Notes: generated by a model from the sequence alone, not told the origin. Numbered from the stretch's first letter, positions 11,441 to 23,983 are shown. The stretch is DNA of 64,000 nucleotides from Actinostola sp. cb2023 (GCA_033675265.1 JAUJYZ010001210.1:511501-575500), one strand, 5' to 3'. Numbers and translations are program-made.

Positions 11441-12419
11441 GTCAGTAAATGTAAATAACTCTGTTAGTCTTATTTTTGTACACGAAAATGCTGTATTTTG
11501 AGCGCCAAAGCTGTTGCATTACTCCCGAAGTCGATCTAACTAAAAATGGCGCCAAATGTGAAGTGTTTTGATTACAATCTCTTCATTGTATGCCCAAAGA
11601 AACACATTCACCCGCGTTATAATAAGCTATTTTTGTCCATAAGAGGTCGAACGTTATATCCAGTATTATCCAACGGTTGTTTGCAAGTTGCAAAGTGGTC
11701 AACTTTCTACTTTCCGATATATCAACGAAACCAACTAGGGTCTTTCTGCGGGTTTACCTCGGTGTAAAATCCTCTTCACTTCTCTTCACTTCGTGTAACA
11801 ATCACTTCGTTCTAAGTTCTAAAGATCTCCAAACCCTTTGCAGTACTAGTACTGGATTGATACATCCATATCTCTATGAATTGTTGTGGTTATTTTGAAA
11901 ATTATCGAGCGATACAGTGTTTGTATGCATGGACAGGTTCTTACAGTTACACCGAGGTCATGCCCTTTCTGCACGTACCCCGCAAACCTATTGTTCTTTG
12001 CTAGTTAGGAGTCTTTTGTTGTTTTTATTGAATTACGTACACTGTGACCAGTACTTGCAGAACCTATTAGTACACGTTCCTTGATAGTCGCCCTATTGGT
12101 TCTCAAACTAGTCGCTCATTGAGCGTTCACTCGGCGGATGGCTGGGATGGATTACCGGTCGTTTCGCTAACAAGTCGTTTCGATAACACCTGGGTCGTTT
12201 CGCTAACATCCTGAATCCGTTATTTTGAGTGTTTAGTTATAATATACAACATATATTTCGGTTTCCAGTCAATCTTTTAACAAGTAATATATATATTTAG
12301 TAGGTTTCTGTACGTAGGTACATATATACTTTAGGTAATATATACTTTATTACTCAAGAAATCGTACCTCGACTATCAGAGAGTAATCGACCAAAGTCTT
12401 TGATTAGTTGAGCCGACTA
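11441..12419. other. Unassigned sequence with a small direct repeat
   Basis: At 12157-12211 'gtcgtttcg' followed by 'taaca' occurs three times (one copy has 'ataaca'). Nothing else is recognised, and small open frames here lack coding character. Confidence 0.4.
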
Positions 12420-12428
12420 GTTGAACTG

Positions 12429-13145
12429 CATTCTCGTACCCAGAGCCCGCTCGTCATTTGGTTTGTCGCTGGCTCTGGGAATCCCTGAAATTTTAGCGAA
12501 TTTCATTGGCTGATGAAATCAACAATGACTGATCGTATTTGATTGGTTCATGAGATCAACAAAGATTCAAACTTGCAAGGCGAACGAAAGGAATGACAGC
12601 GACGGTTGTATTTTCATACAATGGTTTATAAAGCTATGGAAATGAGAGTGACTGTGTAGACATAAATTGATCTGAATTCGTAAAGGGAGATCTAACAATA
12701 CATAAATTATAAAAGTAAAGTAACGGCTACAGACACAATCGATCGTACTCGCTTCGAGTATTCAAAGGAATATTTTTATAATTCAAGAGAAACAATAACA
12801 AAGCGGAAGACAGGAAGGTTCACATGCAAGATTATATTAGAACATGTATTTATCGTCCAGCCTTTACCGCAACAGAGCCAGAGAAGAACCGGTGATGAAC
12901 GTCGAAGGGATTTTAAACGGCTACACGAAGATAAATGTACAAACTTGTGTACTTGTTAGTTTGAATATTCAAACCAACGTAAATACTACGTAGCCAGTAG
13001 ACTCTTCCACAGTACCCGCTCTCAGCGGTCTTTAGTATGAGCATGCGCTCTGACGACTTGGTCGTCAAAATTTGACGACCGAGCAACAGGGTTTCCCAGA
13101 GCCAGCGACAAACCAAATGACGAGCGGGCTCTGGGTACGAGAATG
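12429..13145. mobile_element. MULE-type non-autonomous TIR element, 717 bp
   Basis: Terminal inverted repeats of about 60 bp ('cattctcgtacccagagccc' inward, through 'tttggtttgtcgctggctct') are nearly identical. The element is flanked on both sides by the 9-base direct repeat GTTGAACTG (12420-12428 and 13146-13154). A 9-bp duplication is typical of Mutator-like transposases. The interior has no coding frame, so movement would depend on a transposase elsewhere. Confidence 0.85.
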
Positions 13146-13374
13146 GTTGAACTGATGAAGTTGAGTTCACTGATTTCGTTTTATCCGTACTAACCGAGAA
13201 TTCTGACCAAAGCGTGTGAAAGGTGAAGCAAAGACACATAAATTTAAGACTGAACATAATAAATAGAGATAGAGACTAATAAAAAGTCTAAGAGTTTGAA
13301 AACACAGAGAATTATACAAAGTTTATACGCCAGTCCATTGAGTTTAAGACGCCATGTTTGATTGTTGTTTGTTG

Positions 13375-13447
13375 TAGACTCTTCCACAGACCCCCAACGG
13401 CCACTCTTCCACAGACCCCCGCTCGGCCGTTGGGGGTCTGTGGAAGA
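13375..13447. repeat. Hairpin, 23-bp perfect stem
   Basis: 'tcttccacagacccccaacg' plus 'gcc' at 13380-13402 is perfectly reverse-complemented at 13425-13447. The first half of the arm ('cttccacagacccc') is repeated once more in the loop, and a relative of it lies at 13005-13020. Confidence 0.85.
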
Positions 13448-13804
13448 CTGTTTGTTATAACAATGTGATCTTTTGAGGGCATATTATAATTAAAGTTGGA
13501 GTAAATACAAATTAGTCCAGTATATAGGTTAAGTAATTTTGTTTTCACAAGGGTTTTAGTTCAAAAGGTAATATAAATGTCTGTTGTTGGTTACAATCCT
13601 GAGCAAAAGTATAGGTAAGTAAAAAGAAATGCAAATATACAGTACCGCTCGAAACTAACCTGAAATAGGCTCGCTCGTGTGCTCGCCCATTAGGCTCACT
13701 TAGTGCTTGCCCAACTGTTTGCTTGAAGCTCGCAAAAGCTCGCCCAAAGCAAGAACTTTCAGAAATTTTATGCACAAGTGAACCAAATGCAAACTCGACC
13801 ACGC

Positions 13805-13886
13805 AGTAAAACCAGCAAACATAACTAAACCCCAAGCAAACATAACTGAACCCCAAGCAAACATAACTGAACCCAAAGCAAACATA
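13805..13886. repeat. Four copies of a ~20-bp unit
   Basis: The unit 'gcaaacataactgaacccca' occurs in tandem with one or two substitutions. Antisense frames that read FAWGSVM are products of this repeat. The rest of 13448-14150 shows no gene. Confidence 0.7.
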
Positions 13887-14153
13887 TTTTTCAAACTAAT
13901 AAAACCCCAAGCAAACTCTTGATGTTGATCAAAATTCAGTTGGAATAATATAAAGCTGCATGTAAGACATGTAGTGCATAGTCATGCCGAAACTTCCTAG
14001 TTATGCTCGTAGACGAATCACAACGAGCCGCAGCCAAGAAAAGTTCCCAAAACAGCAGGGTTTCCGGTTGCTATGCCTGACCTTATAATCTCATTTCGAT
14101 AAGTGGGGATATGTCAACAGTAGCTTGGAAACTTAACGATTGTATGTCAGTAT

Positions 14154-14953
14154 TGCTGCGGTCAGACTAGTGCTAGAGTTCGTGCTTTAGCGTGCTTGCT
14201 TATGACGTCAGTTAAGCAAATGCTAGACTTTAGCTAGCACACTACGGTCAGACTTGTCTAATGGGTGCTTGCTTGCTTGAAAGTGTTAATTGATATGTCA
14301 CAGAACGTACTGTTTTTATATCGTTATAGATCAGCGTGCTGCAAGCAATCTTTTGAAATCATGGATAACATCTCTATTCTCTTGCTTTATTTTATGTACA
14401 ACCGTTTCAATTTGCTAAGGCAGCGGTTAATCAATCGTAGAAGAAGAAGATGTCTGGTTATTCAGCAACAACTGACAAACCATCGAATATTCCTTGGACA
14501 GAATCTGCAAGTGGTGATTCTAGCCCTTGTAAATGCAGCCCTACTTGAAAATGCCCTCCATGAACGGCCGTGGACACTCCATCGACCGATAATTCGCTTG
14601 TACACTGTATACTTCTTCGCGTCTGAACTCCCTTGAGCAAAAGTCAATCTGCGATCGAAGGATTCGAAGCTGGCGCGTTCTGATCGGACCTTTCAGGTCA
14701 AACGTAAAGTATTTTCATTGGCTGATACGAGTAAACCAATTAAACTTATTTGCTTAGCAAGCTTCAAACATGGTACGGACCGTGCTTGAGATTTGCTGCG
14801 GTTCCTTTGTACTTTCTAGCATTTCGGATCAGTTTACTATTAAGCATTAGGTGTTGTGAAAAGTCGGTCACATTCGAAATTGAGCTAGAACTGTGCTAGG
14901 TAAATAGGATTAATTCAAGCAAGCACGGTTCTAGCGCTAGTCTGACCGTAGCA
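14154..14953 (+). mobile_element. TIR element, 800 bp, with TAT target duplication
   Basis: The ends 'tgctgcggtcagactagtgc' and its near-complement at 14920-14953 form TIRs of about 35 bp with scattered mismatches, flanked by TAT on both sides (14151-14153, 14954-14956). A 3-bp duplication with a short transposon-like body would suit a PIF/Harbinger relative, although the canonical site there is TWA. Further copies of 'gcttgcttga' occur subterminally. Confidence 0.65.
14361..14636 (+). CDS. Hypothetical reading frame inside the 800-bp TIR element
   Basis: 91 codons from MDNISILLLY. A hydrophobic start (LLLYFMYNRF) is followed by a cluster of five arginines (NRRRRRC) at about residues 26-31, then a Leu/Val-rich region, ending FFASELP. 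Hydrophobic-plus-polyarginine N-termini are seen in Harbinger-type transposase exons, but I see no DDE motif and cannot confirm that. The frame can also be opened from an upstream ATG at 14265. It is either an N-terminal remnant of a transposase or non-coding. Confidence 0.25.
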   Translation: MDNISILLLYFMYNRFNLLRQRLINRRRRRCLVIQQQLTNHRIFLGQNLQVVILALVNAALLENALHERPWTLHRPIIRLYTVYFFASELP

Positions 14954-15162
14954 TATGTGCGTCTCTTATATGGACAGTTCAAGAAGTAGCACACGTCAAA
15001 GCATTTATTTTGGCGCGAAATTATCAATACGATTCCTTCAATCTAAACCTCAAGCCTCTTTTGATGTCGCTTCGTCAACAAAGACTGCAGTAGACTGGCT
15101 CTACATTATGGACAAACAACTAAACAGACTACTGTGACTCAGATAAGCATTTTTTGCAATTA

Positions 15163-18100
15163 ATTTCTCTAGTTGGTATACATCCAGTGAGAAGTCCTGG
15201 CGATTTATTTGCCTGAGCACTTCGGAGAAATAGTCGAGTGATGTATGTGGTAATATATTTATCTAGTTGGTACATCCAGCGAGAAGTCCTGGCGATTTAT
15301 TTGCCTGAGCGCCGGCTTCGGAGAAATAGTCGAGTGATGTATGTGGTAATATATTTCTCTAGTTGGTACATCCAGCGAGAAGTCCTGGCGATTTATTTGC
15401 CTGAGCGCTTCGGAGAAATAGTCGAGTATTGTATGTGGTATATTTCTCTAGTTGGTACATCCAGCGAGAAGTCCTGGCGATTTATTTGCCTGAGCGCTTC
15501 GGAGAAATAGTCGAGTATTGTATGTGGTATATTTCTCTAGTTGGTACATCCAGCGAGAAGTCCTGGCGATTTATTTGCCTGAGCGCTTCGGAGAAATAGT
15601 CGAGTATTGTATGTGGTATATTTCTCTAGTTGGTACATCCAGCGAGAAGTACTAGCGATTTATTTGCCTGAGCGCTTCGGAGAAATAGTCGAGTGATGTA
15701 TGTGGTATATTTCTCTAGTTGGTACATCCAGCGAGAAGTCCTGGCGATTTATTTGCCTGAGCGCTTCGGAGAAATAGTCGAGTGATGTATGTGGTAATAT
15801 ATTTCTCTAGTTGGTACATCCAGCGAGAAGTCCTGGCGATTTATTTGCCTGAGCGCTTCGGAGAAATAGTCGAGTGATGTATGTGGTAATATATTTCTCT
15901 AGTTGGTACATCCAGCGAGAAGTCCTGGCGATTTATTTGCCTGAGCGCTTCGGAGAAATAGTCGAGTATTGTATGTGGTATATTTCTCTAGTTGGTACAT
16001 CCAGCGAGAAGTCCTGGCGATTTATTTGCCTGAGCGCTTCGGAGAAATAGTCGAGTATTGTATGTGGTATATTTCTCTAGTTGGTACATCCAGCGAGAAG
16101 TCCTGGCGATTTATTTGCCTGAGCGCTTCGGAGAAATAGTCGAGTATTGTATGTGGTATATTTCTCTAGTTGGTACATCCAGCGAGAAGTACTAGCGATT
16201 TATTTGCCTGAGCGCTTCGGAGAAATAGTCGAGTGATGTATGTGGTATATTTCTCTAGTTGGTACATCCAGCGAGAAGTCCTGGCGATTTATTTGCCTGA
16301 GCGCTTCGGAGAAATAGTCGAGTGATGTATGTGGTAATATATTTCTCTAGTTGGTACATCCAGCGAGAAGTCCTGGCGATTTATTTGCCTGAGCGCTTCG
16401 GAGAAATAGTCGAGTGATGTATGTGGTAATATATTTCTCTAGTTGGTACATCCAGCGAGAAGTCCTGGCGATTTATTTGCCTGAGTGCTTCGGAGAAATA
16501 GTCGAGTATTGTATGTGGTATATTTCTCTAGTTGGTACATCCAGCGAGAAGTCCTGGCGATTTATTTGCCTGAGCGCTTCGGAGAAATAGTCGAGTATTG
16601 TATGTGGTATATTTCTCTAGTTGGTACATCCAGCGAGAAGTCCTAGCGATTTATTTGCCTGACCGCTTCGGAGAAATAGTCGAGTGATGTATGTGGTAAT
16701 ATATTTCTCTAGTTGGTACATCCAGCGAGAAGTCCTGGCGATTTATTTGCCTGAGCGCTTCGGAGAAATAGTCGAGTATTGTATGTGGTATATTTCTCTA
16801 GTTGGTACATCCAGTGAGAAGTCCTGGCGATTTATTTGCCTGAGCGCGCTTCGGAGAAATAGTCGAGTGATGTATGTGGTATATTTCTCTAGTTGGTACA
16901 TCCAGCGAGAAGTCCTGGCGATTTATTTGCCTGAGCGCTTCGGAGAAATAGTCGAGTGATGTATGTGGTATATTTCTCTAGTTGGTACATCCAGCGAGAA
17001 GTCCTGGCGATTTATTTGCCTGAGCGCTTCGGAGAAATAGTCGAGTGATGTATGTGGTATATTTCTCTAGTTGGTACATCCAGCGAGAAGTCCTGGCGAT
17101 TTATTTGCCTGAGCGCTTCGGAGAAATAGTCGAGTGATGTATGTGGTAATATATTTCTCTAGTTGGTACATCCAGCGAGAAGTCCTGGCGATTTATTTGC
17201 CTGAGCGCTTCGGAGAAATAGTCGAGTGATGTATGTGGTAATATATTTCTCTAGTTGGTACATCCAGCGAGAAGTCCTGGCGATTTATTTGCCTGAGTGC
17301 TTCGGAGAAATAGTCGAGTATTGTATGTGGTATATTTCTCTAGTTGGTACATCCAGCGAGAAGTCCTGGCGATTTATTTGCCTGAGCGCTTCGGAGAAAT
17401 AGTCGAGTATTGTATGTGGTATATTTCTCTAGTTGGTACATCCAGCGAGAAGTCCTAGCGATTTATTTGCCTGACCGCTTCGGAGAAATAGTCGAGTGAT
17501 GTATGTGGTAATATATTTCTCTAGTTGGTACATCCAGCGAGAAGTCCTGGCGATTTATTTGCCTGAGCGCTTCGGAGAAATAGTCGAGTATTGTATGTGG
17601 TATATTTCTCTAGTTGGTACATCCAGTGAGAAGTCCTGGCGATTTATTTGCCTGAGCGCTTCGGAGAAATAGTCGAGTGATGTATGTGTGGTATATTTCT
17701 CTAGTTGGTACATCCAGCGAGAAGTCCTGGCGATTTATTTGCCTGAGCGCTTCGGAGAAATAGTCGAGTGATGTATGTGGTATATTTCTCTAGTTGGTAC
17801 ATCCAGCGAGAAGTCCTGGCGATTTATTTGCCTGAGCGCTTCGGAGAAATAGTCGAGTGTTGTATGTGGTATATTTCTCTAGTTGGTACATCCAGCGAGA
17901 AGTCCTGGCGATTTATTTGCCTGAGCGCTTCGGAGAAATAGTCGAGTATTGTATGTGGTATATTTCTCTAGTTGGTACATCCAGCGAGAAGTCCTGGCGA
18001 TTTATTTGCCTGAGCGCTTCGGAGAAATAGTCGAGTATTGTATGTGGTATATTTCTCTAGTTGGTACATCCAGCGAGAAGTCCTGGCGATTTATTTGCCT

Positions 18101-19590
18101 GAGCGCTTCGGAGAAATAGTAGAGTGATGTATGTGGTAATATATTTCTCTAGTTGGTACATCCAGCGAGAAGTCCTGGCGATTTATTTGCCTGAGCGCTT
18201 CGGAGAAATAGTCGAGTGATGTATGTGGTATATTTCTCTAGTTGGTACATCCAGCGAGAAGTCCTGGCGATTTATTTGCCTGAGCGCTTCGGAGAAATAG
18301 TCGAGTGATGTATGTGGTAATATATTTCTCTAGTTGGTACATCCAGTGAGAAGTCCTGGCGATTTATTTGCCTGAGCGCTTCGGAGAAATAGTCGAGTGA
18401 TGTATGTGGTATATTTCTCTAGTTGGTACATCCAGCGAGAAGTCCTGGCGATTTATTTGCCTGAGCGCTTCGGATAAATAGTCGAGTGATGTATGTGGTA
18501 TATTTCTCTAGTTGGTACATCCAGCGAGAAGTCCTGGCGATTTATTTGCCTAAGCGCTTCGGAGAAATAGTCGAGTGTTGTATGTGGTATATTTCTCTAG
18601 TTGGTACATCCAGCGAGAAGTCCTGGCGATTTATTTGCCTGAGCGCTTCGGAGAAATAGTCGAGTATTGTATGTGGTATATTTCTCTAGTTGGTACATCC
18701 AGCGAGAAGTCCTGGCGATTTATTTGCCTGAGCGCTTCGGAGAAATAATCGAGTGATGTATGTGGTATATTTCTCTAGTTGGTACATCCAGCGAGAAGTC
18801 CTGGCGATTTATTTGCCTGAGCGCTTCGGAGAAATAGTAGAGTGATGTATGTGGTAATATATTTCTCTAGTTGGTACATCCCAGCGAGAAGTCCTGGCGA
18901 TTTATTTGCCTGAGCGTTTCGGAGAAATAGTCGAGTGATGTATGTGGTATATTTCTCTAGTTGGTACATCCAGCGAGAAGTCCTGGCGATTTATTTGCCT
19001 GAGCGCTTCGGAGAAATAGTCGAGTGATGTATGTGGTATATTTCTCTAGTTGGTACATCCAGCGAGAAGTCCTGGCGATTTATTTGCCTGAGCGCTTCGG
19101 AGAAATAGTCGAGTGATGTATGTTGTAATATATTTCTCTAGTTGGTACATCCAGCGAGAAGTCCTGGCGATTTATTTGCCTGAGCGCTTCGGAGAAATAG
19201 TCGAGTGATGTATGTGGTATATTTCTCTAGTTGGTACACCCAGCGAGAAGTCCTGGCGATTTATTTGCCTGAGCGCTTCGGAGAAATAGTCGAGTGATGT
19301 ATGTTGTAATATATTTCTCTAGTTGGTACATCCAGTGAGAAGTCCTGGCGATTTATTTGCCTGAGCGCTTCGGAGAAATAGTCGAGTGATGTATGTGGTA
19401 TATTTCTCTAGTTGGTACATCCAGCGAGAAGTCCTGGCGATTTATTTGCCTGAGCGCTTCGGAGAAATAGTCGAGTGATGTATGTGGTATATTTCTCTAG
19501 TTGGTACATCCAGCGAGAAGTCCTGGCGATTTATTTGCCTGAGCGCTTCGGAGAAATAGTTGAGTGTTGTCTGTGGTTACATATTTTTAT
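15163..19590. repeat. 89-92-bp satellite array, ~49 copies
   Basis: The unit runs from 'tatttctctagttggtacat' through 'ccagcgagaagtcctggcga', 'tttatttgcctgagcgcttc' and 'ggagaaatagtcgagt' to 'gatgtatgtggt'. Copies come in a long form with an extra 'aat' after 'ggt' and a short form without. Identity between copies is very high. Rare variants ('agtactagcg', 'cctgaccgct', 'ctgagtgctt') recur at fixed distances, which reveals larger repeated blocks. The unit length is often a multiple of three, so long meaningless frames run through it. Confidence 0.97.
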
Positions 19591-19695
19591 ATGTTGACTG
19601 CTGTAATTTAAGAGCCGGTTTCGTTGCAATGTATAGTGTTAGAAGTAACACCACTCATTCTCGATAGACCTTTACAAGATGGTCCAGCAAGACCC

Positions 19696-19736
19696 CCAAC
19701 AGATGCGGTAATAAACTATTACCGCATCTGTGGGGG
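19696..19736. repeat. Hairpin, ~19-bp stem
   Basis: 'ccaacagatgcggtaata' and 'tattaccgcatctgtggg' pair over a loop of about 4 bases, 30 bases upstream of the Tc1-type transposase start. It could be a remnant of that element's terminal or subterminal repeat. Confidence 0.7.
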
Positions 19737-20678
19737 GTTCTTTGGTAACTAAGTGACTGCGGCTCGTTATGGTGAATCTCAAAAAGAAAAAAAACAGTTT
19801 GAAAAAAATTCAAGAAGTTCTTAGGAATGAAGATAATATCGTAGCTTCAATCCAGGCAATTTCGGGATGTTGCACCCGATACCGACTTTATTGATCGATA
19901 AAGGATCGAAAAAGAGATGGTCGACCTACGGTCGTCAGTGACTTCCAGCGGCAAATAATTTACGAAGAACTGACTAAAAATAATGAATTGTCGGCGAAAG
20001 AACTTTGCAATATAATGGATACTCGTTGTGGTGGTACTGGTAGTGTTCCATCGATAAGTGCAATAAAAAGAGCACGATACAAACTTGGATGGCGCTGGAG
20101 TGGGACAAAGTATTGTCAGCTGATAAGAAATGTCAACTAAGTCAACCCTAAGTTAAGCGTTTGGAGTTTTGCCATGAACTTATAGCGAACAGAGAACAGT
20201 TTGAAGACGTGATATTTTCTGACGAGAGCTCCATCCAAGCCACTCAAACCACAAAGAAGCAATTCAGACTCGTAGGACATCCCAGACAGAAAAGACCAAG
20301 ACCTAAACATCCAATCAAGGTAAAGCTTAGAGTATATATACCGTATATTCAGTAATGTATGTGAAATACTTTTGAAGCTTGAAAACTTTGATTTTGAAAG
20401 AAAATTGATTTTGAAAAGCAGACGTACGATATGATTTACAGAAACCAATCAAACTTTTGTTTACAAACCATTAGCCAATTAAAAAGCGAGAAAATTTATA
20501 TACCATGCACATGCGCGAATAGAATGTTCTTGTGTGACGTGCGTGACCAACCTGGGGACGAATAATGACGTATCTTGAAACAATTTTGCCGAAGGGGGGT
20601 AGCGCGGGGAAGTTATTTAACTTCAAAATGGCGGACATGTAAACATGAAAGCTCCGGTTTCCAAGAAAGTGAAACAAG

Positions 20679-20820
20679 AATGAATCAAGAATGGTTAGAG
20701 GAAGACATTGAAAAACTTTTTACCTTGTGGAGCGAGGAGGAAGTATTGTACCGATGCCGCCACAATGATTATCTTAAAAAGGCAAAATCCAAACCGAGCA
20801 AGTTGTACACGATTTTGTAG
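20679..20820 (+). pseudogene. MADF/Myb-like domain fragment within the Tc1 intron 1
   Basis: A 46-residue frame reads MNQEWLEEDIEKLF, then LWSEEEVLYRCRHNDYLKKA, then stops. The pattern W-x(n)-LW-x-EE-x-LY-x-C-x-H-x-DY is the first half of a MADF domain, the DNA-binding module of Harbinger-associated proteins and some transcription factors. The second half is missing. An upstream 'aaaatggcggac' resembles a start region. Probably a fragment of a PIF/Harbinger accessory gene inserted in the intron. Confidence 0.45.
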
Positions 20821-21446
20821 TGTCGCGAGCTAAAAGTTGTAGCTGTGAGTGTGAAGGAATGGTACAAATGTACGTAAGTCAAGTTGTAAGCAAGTTGTAT
20901 GCGACAGTTGTAGGCAAACGTTGTACCGTGTAAATCGGCCTGTATACTTCTGTCTCAACCTAAAACAATAGAATGACTCACCATTACAATGTTACATGTA
21001 TTTTTATATAGGTACACGTTTGGGCAGGAATTTCAGTCCGTGGTGCAATGGATATTTTCATATTTACCGGTATAATGAACAGCGAGTTCTACCAACAAAT
21101 CCTGAAGAAAGCTTTATTGCCTTTCATAAGGCAATATTATCCTGCACATCATCGTTTTCAGCAAGATGATGATCCCAAGCACACAAGCCATTCAACGAAA
21201 GATTGGATGATAGCCAACAATGTAAACCATTGGCCAACCCCTCCAGAGTCTCCAGTAAGTGCTAATAATATACTAATTAGCTACCGTATATATTTTATAA
21301 GGAATTTTATTTTGATTATGTACAACTTGTGGATAACAAAGCCATGGAAATCATTTATGAATGGGGGTGTTGTGTGTGTGTGTGTGGGATGCATACTGCA
21401 TGCAGGTCTAATTGGGGGATATAACTGGGGTAAAGTTGTTATATAG

Positions 21447-21532
21447 TTGTTATTATTATATTATTTTCTATATCATATTATTATTATCATATATATTATT
21501 ATATTATCACTCTGTAAAGCACTATTGACATA
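21447..21532 (+). mobile_element. 3' end of a SINE-like element, left part
   Basis: 'tctgtaaagcactattgaca' here and 'ctatgaaatagcgctatata' at 23937 would join across the TA insertion to give the tail-end motif of a short interspersed element, followed by an ATT-rich tail at 23965-23983. A similar 'gaaatgcgctatataa' stands at 55522. The family assignment is from general familiarity with such tails, not a comparison. Confidence 0.4.
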
Positions 21533-23934
21533 CAGTCCCGCCCAAAAGTCTGTCACGCTTTTTCGGCGATATATCGCCACCGATATATCGCTTGCAAGCG
21601 ATATATCGCCACCGATTTATCGGTTGACCAAGCGATATATCGTTTGCCGCCAAGCGATATTTCGGTTACCTGCAAACGATATTTCGGTTACCAGCAACCG
21701 ATATTTCGGTTACCGGCAAACGATATTTCGGTTGACCAAGCGATATATCGTTTGCTGCCAAACGATATTTCGGTTACCGCAAACGATATTTCGGTTGACC
21801 AAGCGATATATCGTTTCACCATGCCATGCCATTTTGTTTGTTGTCAAACAACAATTTGGTGATTGGTCTGATAAAACATTTCTATATTGATTACTGGATA
21901 AAACGTCAAGCGATCTTTCCTTGAGCTTTCAGCGGAATATCCACACAATCGTTCACATGTTTGGAGAGATGACGGCGAAACTGTACGACACGTGATCATG
22001 GTTTTGCTGCAGTTGCTCTCCCTCCTTTCGTGTTTAGACGTAAACGACGTCATTTTCTCGTTCTTTAAAACATAAGTATTAATTTGAAAGTTTTTCCCGT
22101 TTATTTGAGGTTTTGAAAGCGAAATTAAAAGTATTTCAGTTAATCAGACATTTGGCGTTCGCCGTATACATGATGCTAAACTCGGCGAGAAACCTTTAAT
22201 AGGTGAGCCAACTACATGATGCGTGGCCAAAGCAACAAACTTCTTGTTTAATAGTGGGGAACAAATTACAGTGAAAACCTGATCACTTGGAAATCTCGAT
22301 CTCTGAGCTGCACTAGTCCGCGACGCTTGTTTATATTTTTGCCAAATAATTTCTCGCACGCTGATTTGTTACTTTTGATTCTGTAAACTGAGAAGTGTTC
22401 ACCAATGTGCTGGTAATCCTGGTATGTTATGTTGTCATAGTGAAAATGCTAATTCACTGCGGCCGTGATTGTCAAAACTCCCATGGGAACATTGAAATTA
22501 TCGGCCGTGTTCGTCAAACTTGGTTCCGTTACAATTTTTACATCAAGCGTAATGTTCTTTGCACAGTATTGAATTAATTACAAGAAATCAAACCTATTGT
22601 AAAGTATTTAAAGATACATGAAGCTTCTTTCATGTAAAGGCGAAAGTTTAAATGAACTCTTGAAATCACGATCCAATACAATCCTACGACTGCTTCAAAA
22701 TAAAACATCTTTTATACCGGGCGTCTTTCTCATCAACTTTCGGCATTATCAGTTCTAAAATCTCAGGTTCATTAGCGTCCACGTGGGAATGTTATGTTTG
22801 AGACACTTGATTGACACATGATGTGTGAGCACGTGAAAATCACGCTGAACTTTAGCATAAATTTCAATCTTCGTATTCATAAAAGTGAGTATTTCTTGTT
22901 CGTTAGATGTGAATGTTTACGGCTTCATATTTCTTCTGTATTCGTATTAGTTCTAATCTCAAGAACATGCGAAAGATTTAACTTACAATCAAAGGAAACA
23001 CTTTGACATTTACGTATTTGAATTCCCACTATCCCAGTGACAAAACTTAGCACTTCAAAAATACAGGTCTATTACCCGCACTGACGATGGAGTGTTCACA
23101 AATGTGCCGGCATGTTATGTTGTCATAGTGAAAATGCTAATTCACTGCGGCCGTGATTGTCAAAAATCCCATGGGAACATTGAAATAAACGGCCGTGTTC
23201 GTCAAACTTGGTTGTGTTACAATTTTTCAAACTTCTTCATTCAAGATAAAGAAATGTTTTAATCTTGTTGATAGTTTCATGGATCGTAAAAAGATCCATG
23301 ATAGCTTGAAGAACGATACATGTAATTCATTGCCGGCGACGATGGCGTGTTCATTAATTGTTCAGGTGCCAGGCAGGCATGTTAGTCTGGTGAAACGGAA
23401 GCATGTTTACATGACAAATTTGTAATCATTTCCTCTATATTTCGGACAGTAAACTAACTTAACCGAAAAACCCTTTCATTCTTGCACCAATGAATACTCA
23501 GGCGATTTCCTTTAGCCGTGAAATACACTGTCCTTAAATGCCGGCCGTCAAACCGATATTTCGAGTACCGTATTTCAAAATCAGTTTGACTGCCTAGACG
23601 ATATTTCGGTTAGGCGATATTTCGGTTAGGCGATATTTCGGTTAGGCGATATTTCGGTTAGGCGATATTTCGGTTAGGCGATATTTCGGTTAGGCGATAT
23701 TTCGGTTGGGCGATATTTCGGTTGCTGCCCAGGCGAAATATCGGTTGCCGTCAAACGATATATCGTTTAAGCGATATATCGTTTAAGCGATATATCGCCC
23801 AAGCGATATATCGCCCAAGCGATATATCGCCCAAGCGATATATCGCCCAAGCGATATATCTTCACTTTTGGCGATATATCGGCAAATGAGGCGATATATC
23901 GTTTCGGTGCGTGACAGACTTTTGGGCGGGACTG
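21533..23934. mobile_element. Tc1/mariner-type non-autonomous element rich in GATATATC palindromes
   Basis: Perfect TIRs 'cagtcccgcccaaaagtctg' plus 'tcacg' lie at both ends, each flanked by TA (21531-21532, 23935-23936). Directly inside both TIRs are arrays of short palindromes: GCGATATATCGC, AACGATATATCGTT and AACCGATATTTCGGTT. The left array runs 21570-21820 and the right 23545-23905. On the right they form two regular 16-bp tandem runs (AT-TTCGGTTAGGCG and GCGATATATCGCCCAA). The 1.7 kb core (21840-23540) has no transposase. Confidence 0.85.
22394..23227. repeat. Two direct copies of a ~130-bp segment inside the TA element
   Basis: 22394-22525 and 23093-23227 share 'gttatgttgtcatagtgaaa', 'atgctaattcactgcggccg', 'tgattgtcaaaa' and 'ggccgtgttcgtcaaacttg' with few differences, separated by about 570 bases. 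This is an internal duplication of the element core. Confidence 0.8.
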
Positions 23935-23983
23935 TACTATGAAATAGCGCTATATAAATAAATATATTATTATTATTATTATT

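Noticed and set aside
15238..16959. Repetitive frames MMYVVIYFSSWYIQREVLAIY
   Set aside because: By-products of a satellite period divisible by three; no start, splice or family evidence.
15163..19590. CRISPR-like regular array
   Set aside because: The whole unit is repeated without unique spacers, in a eukaryotic context. It is a satellite.
20137..20448. 103-codon minus frame opposite Tc1 exon 1
   Set aside because: The antisense of a recognised transposase exon, with no domain of its own.
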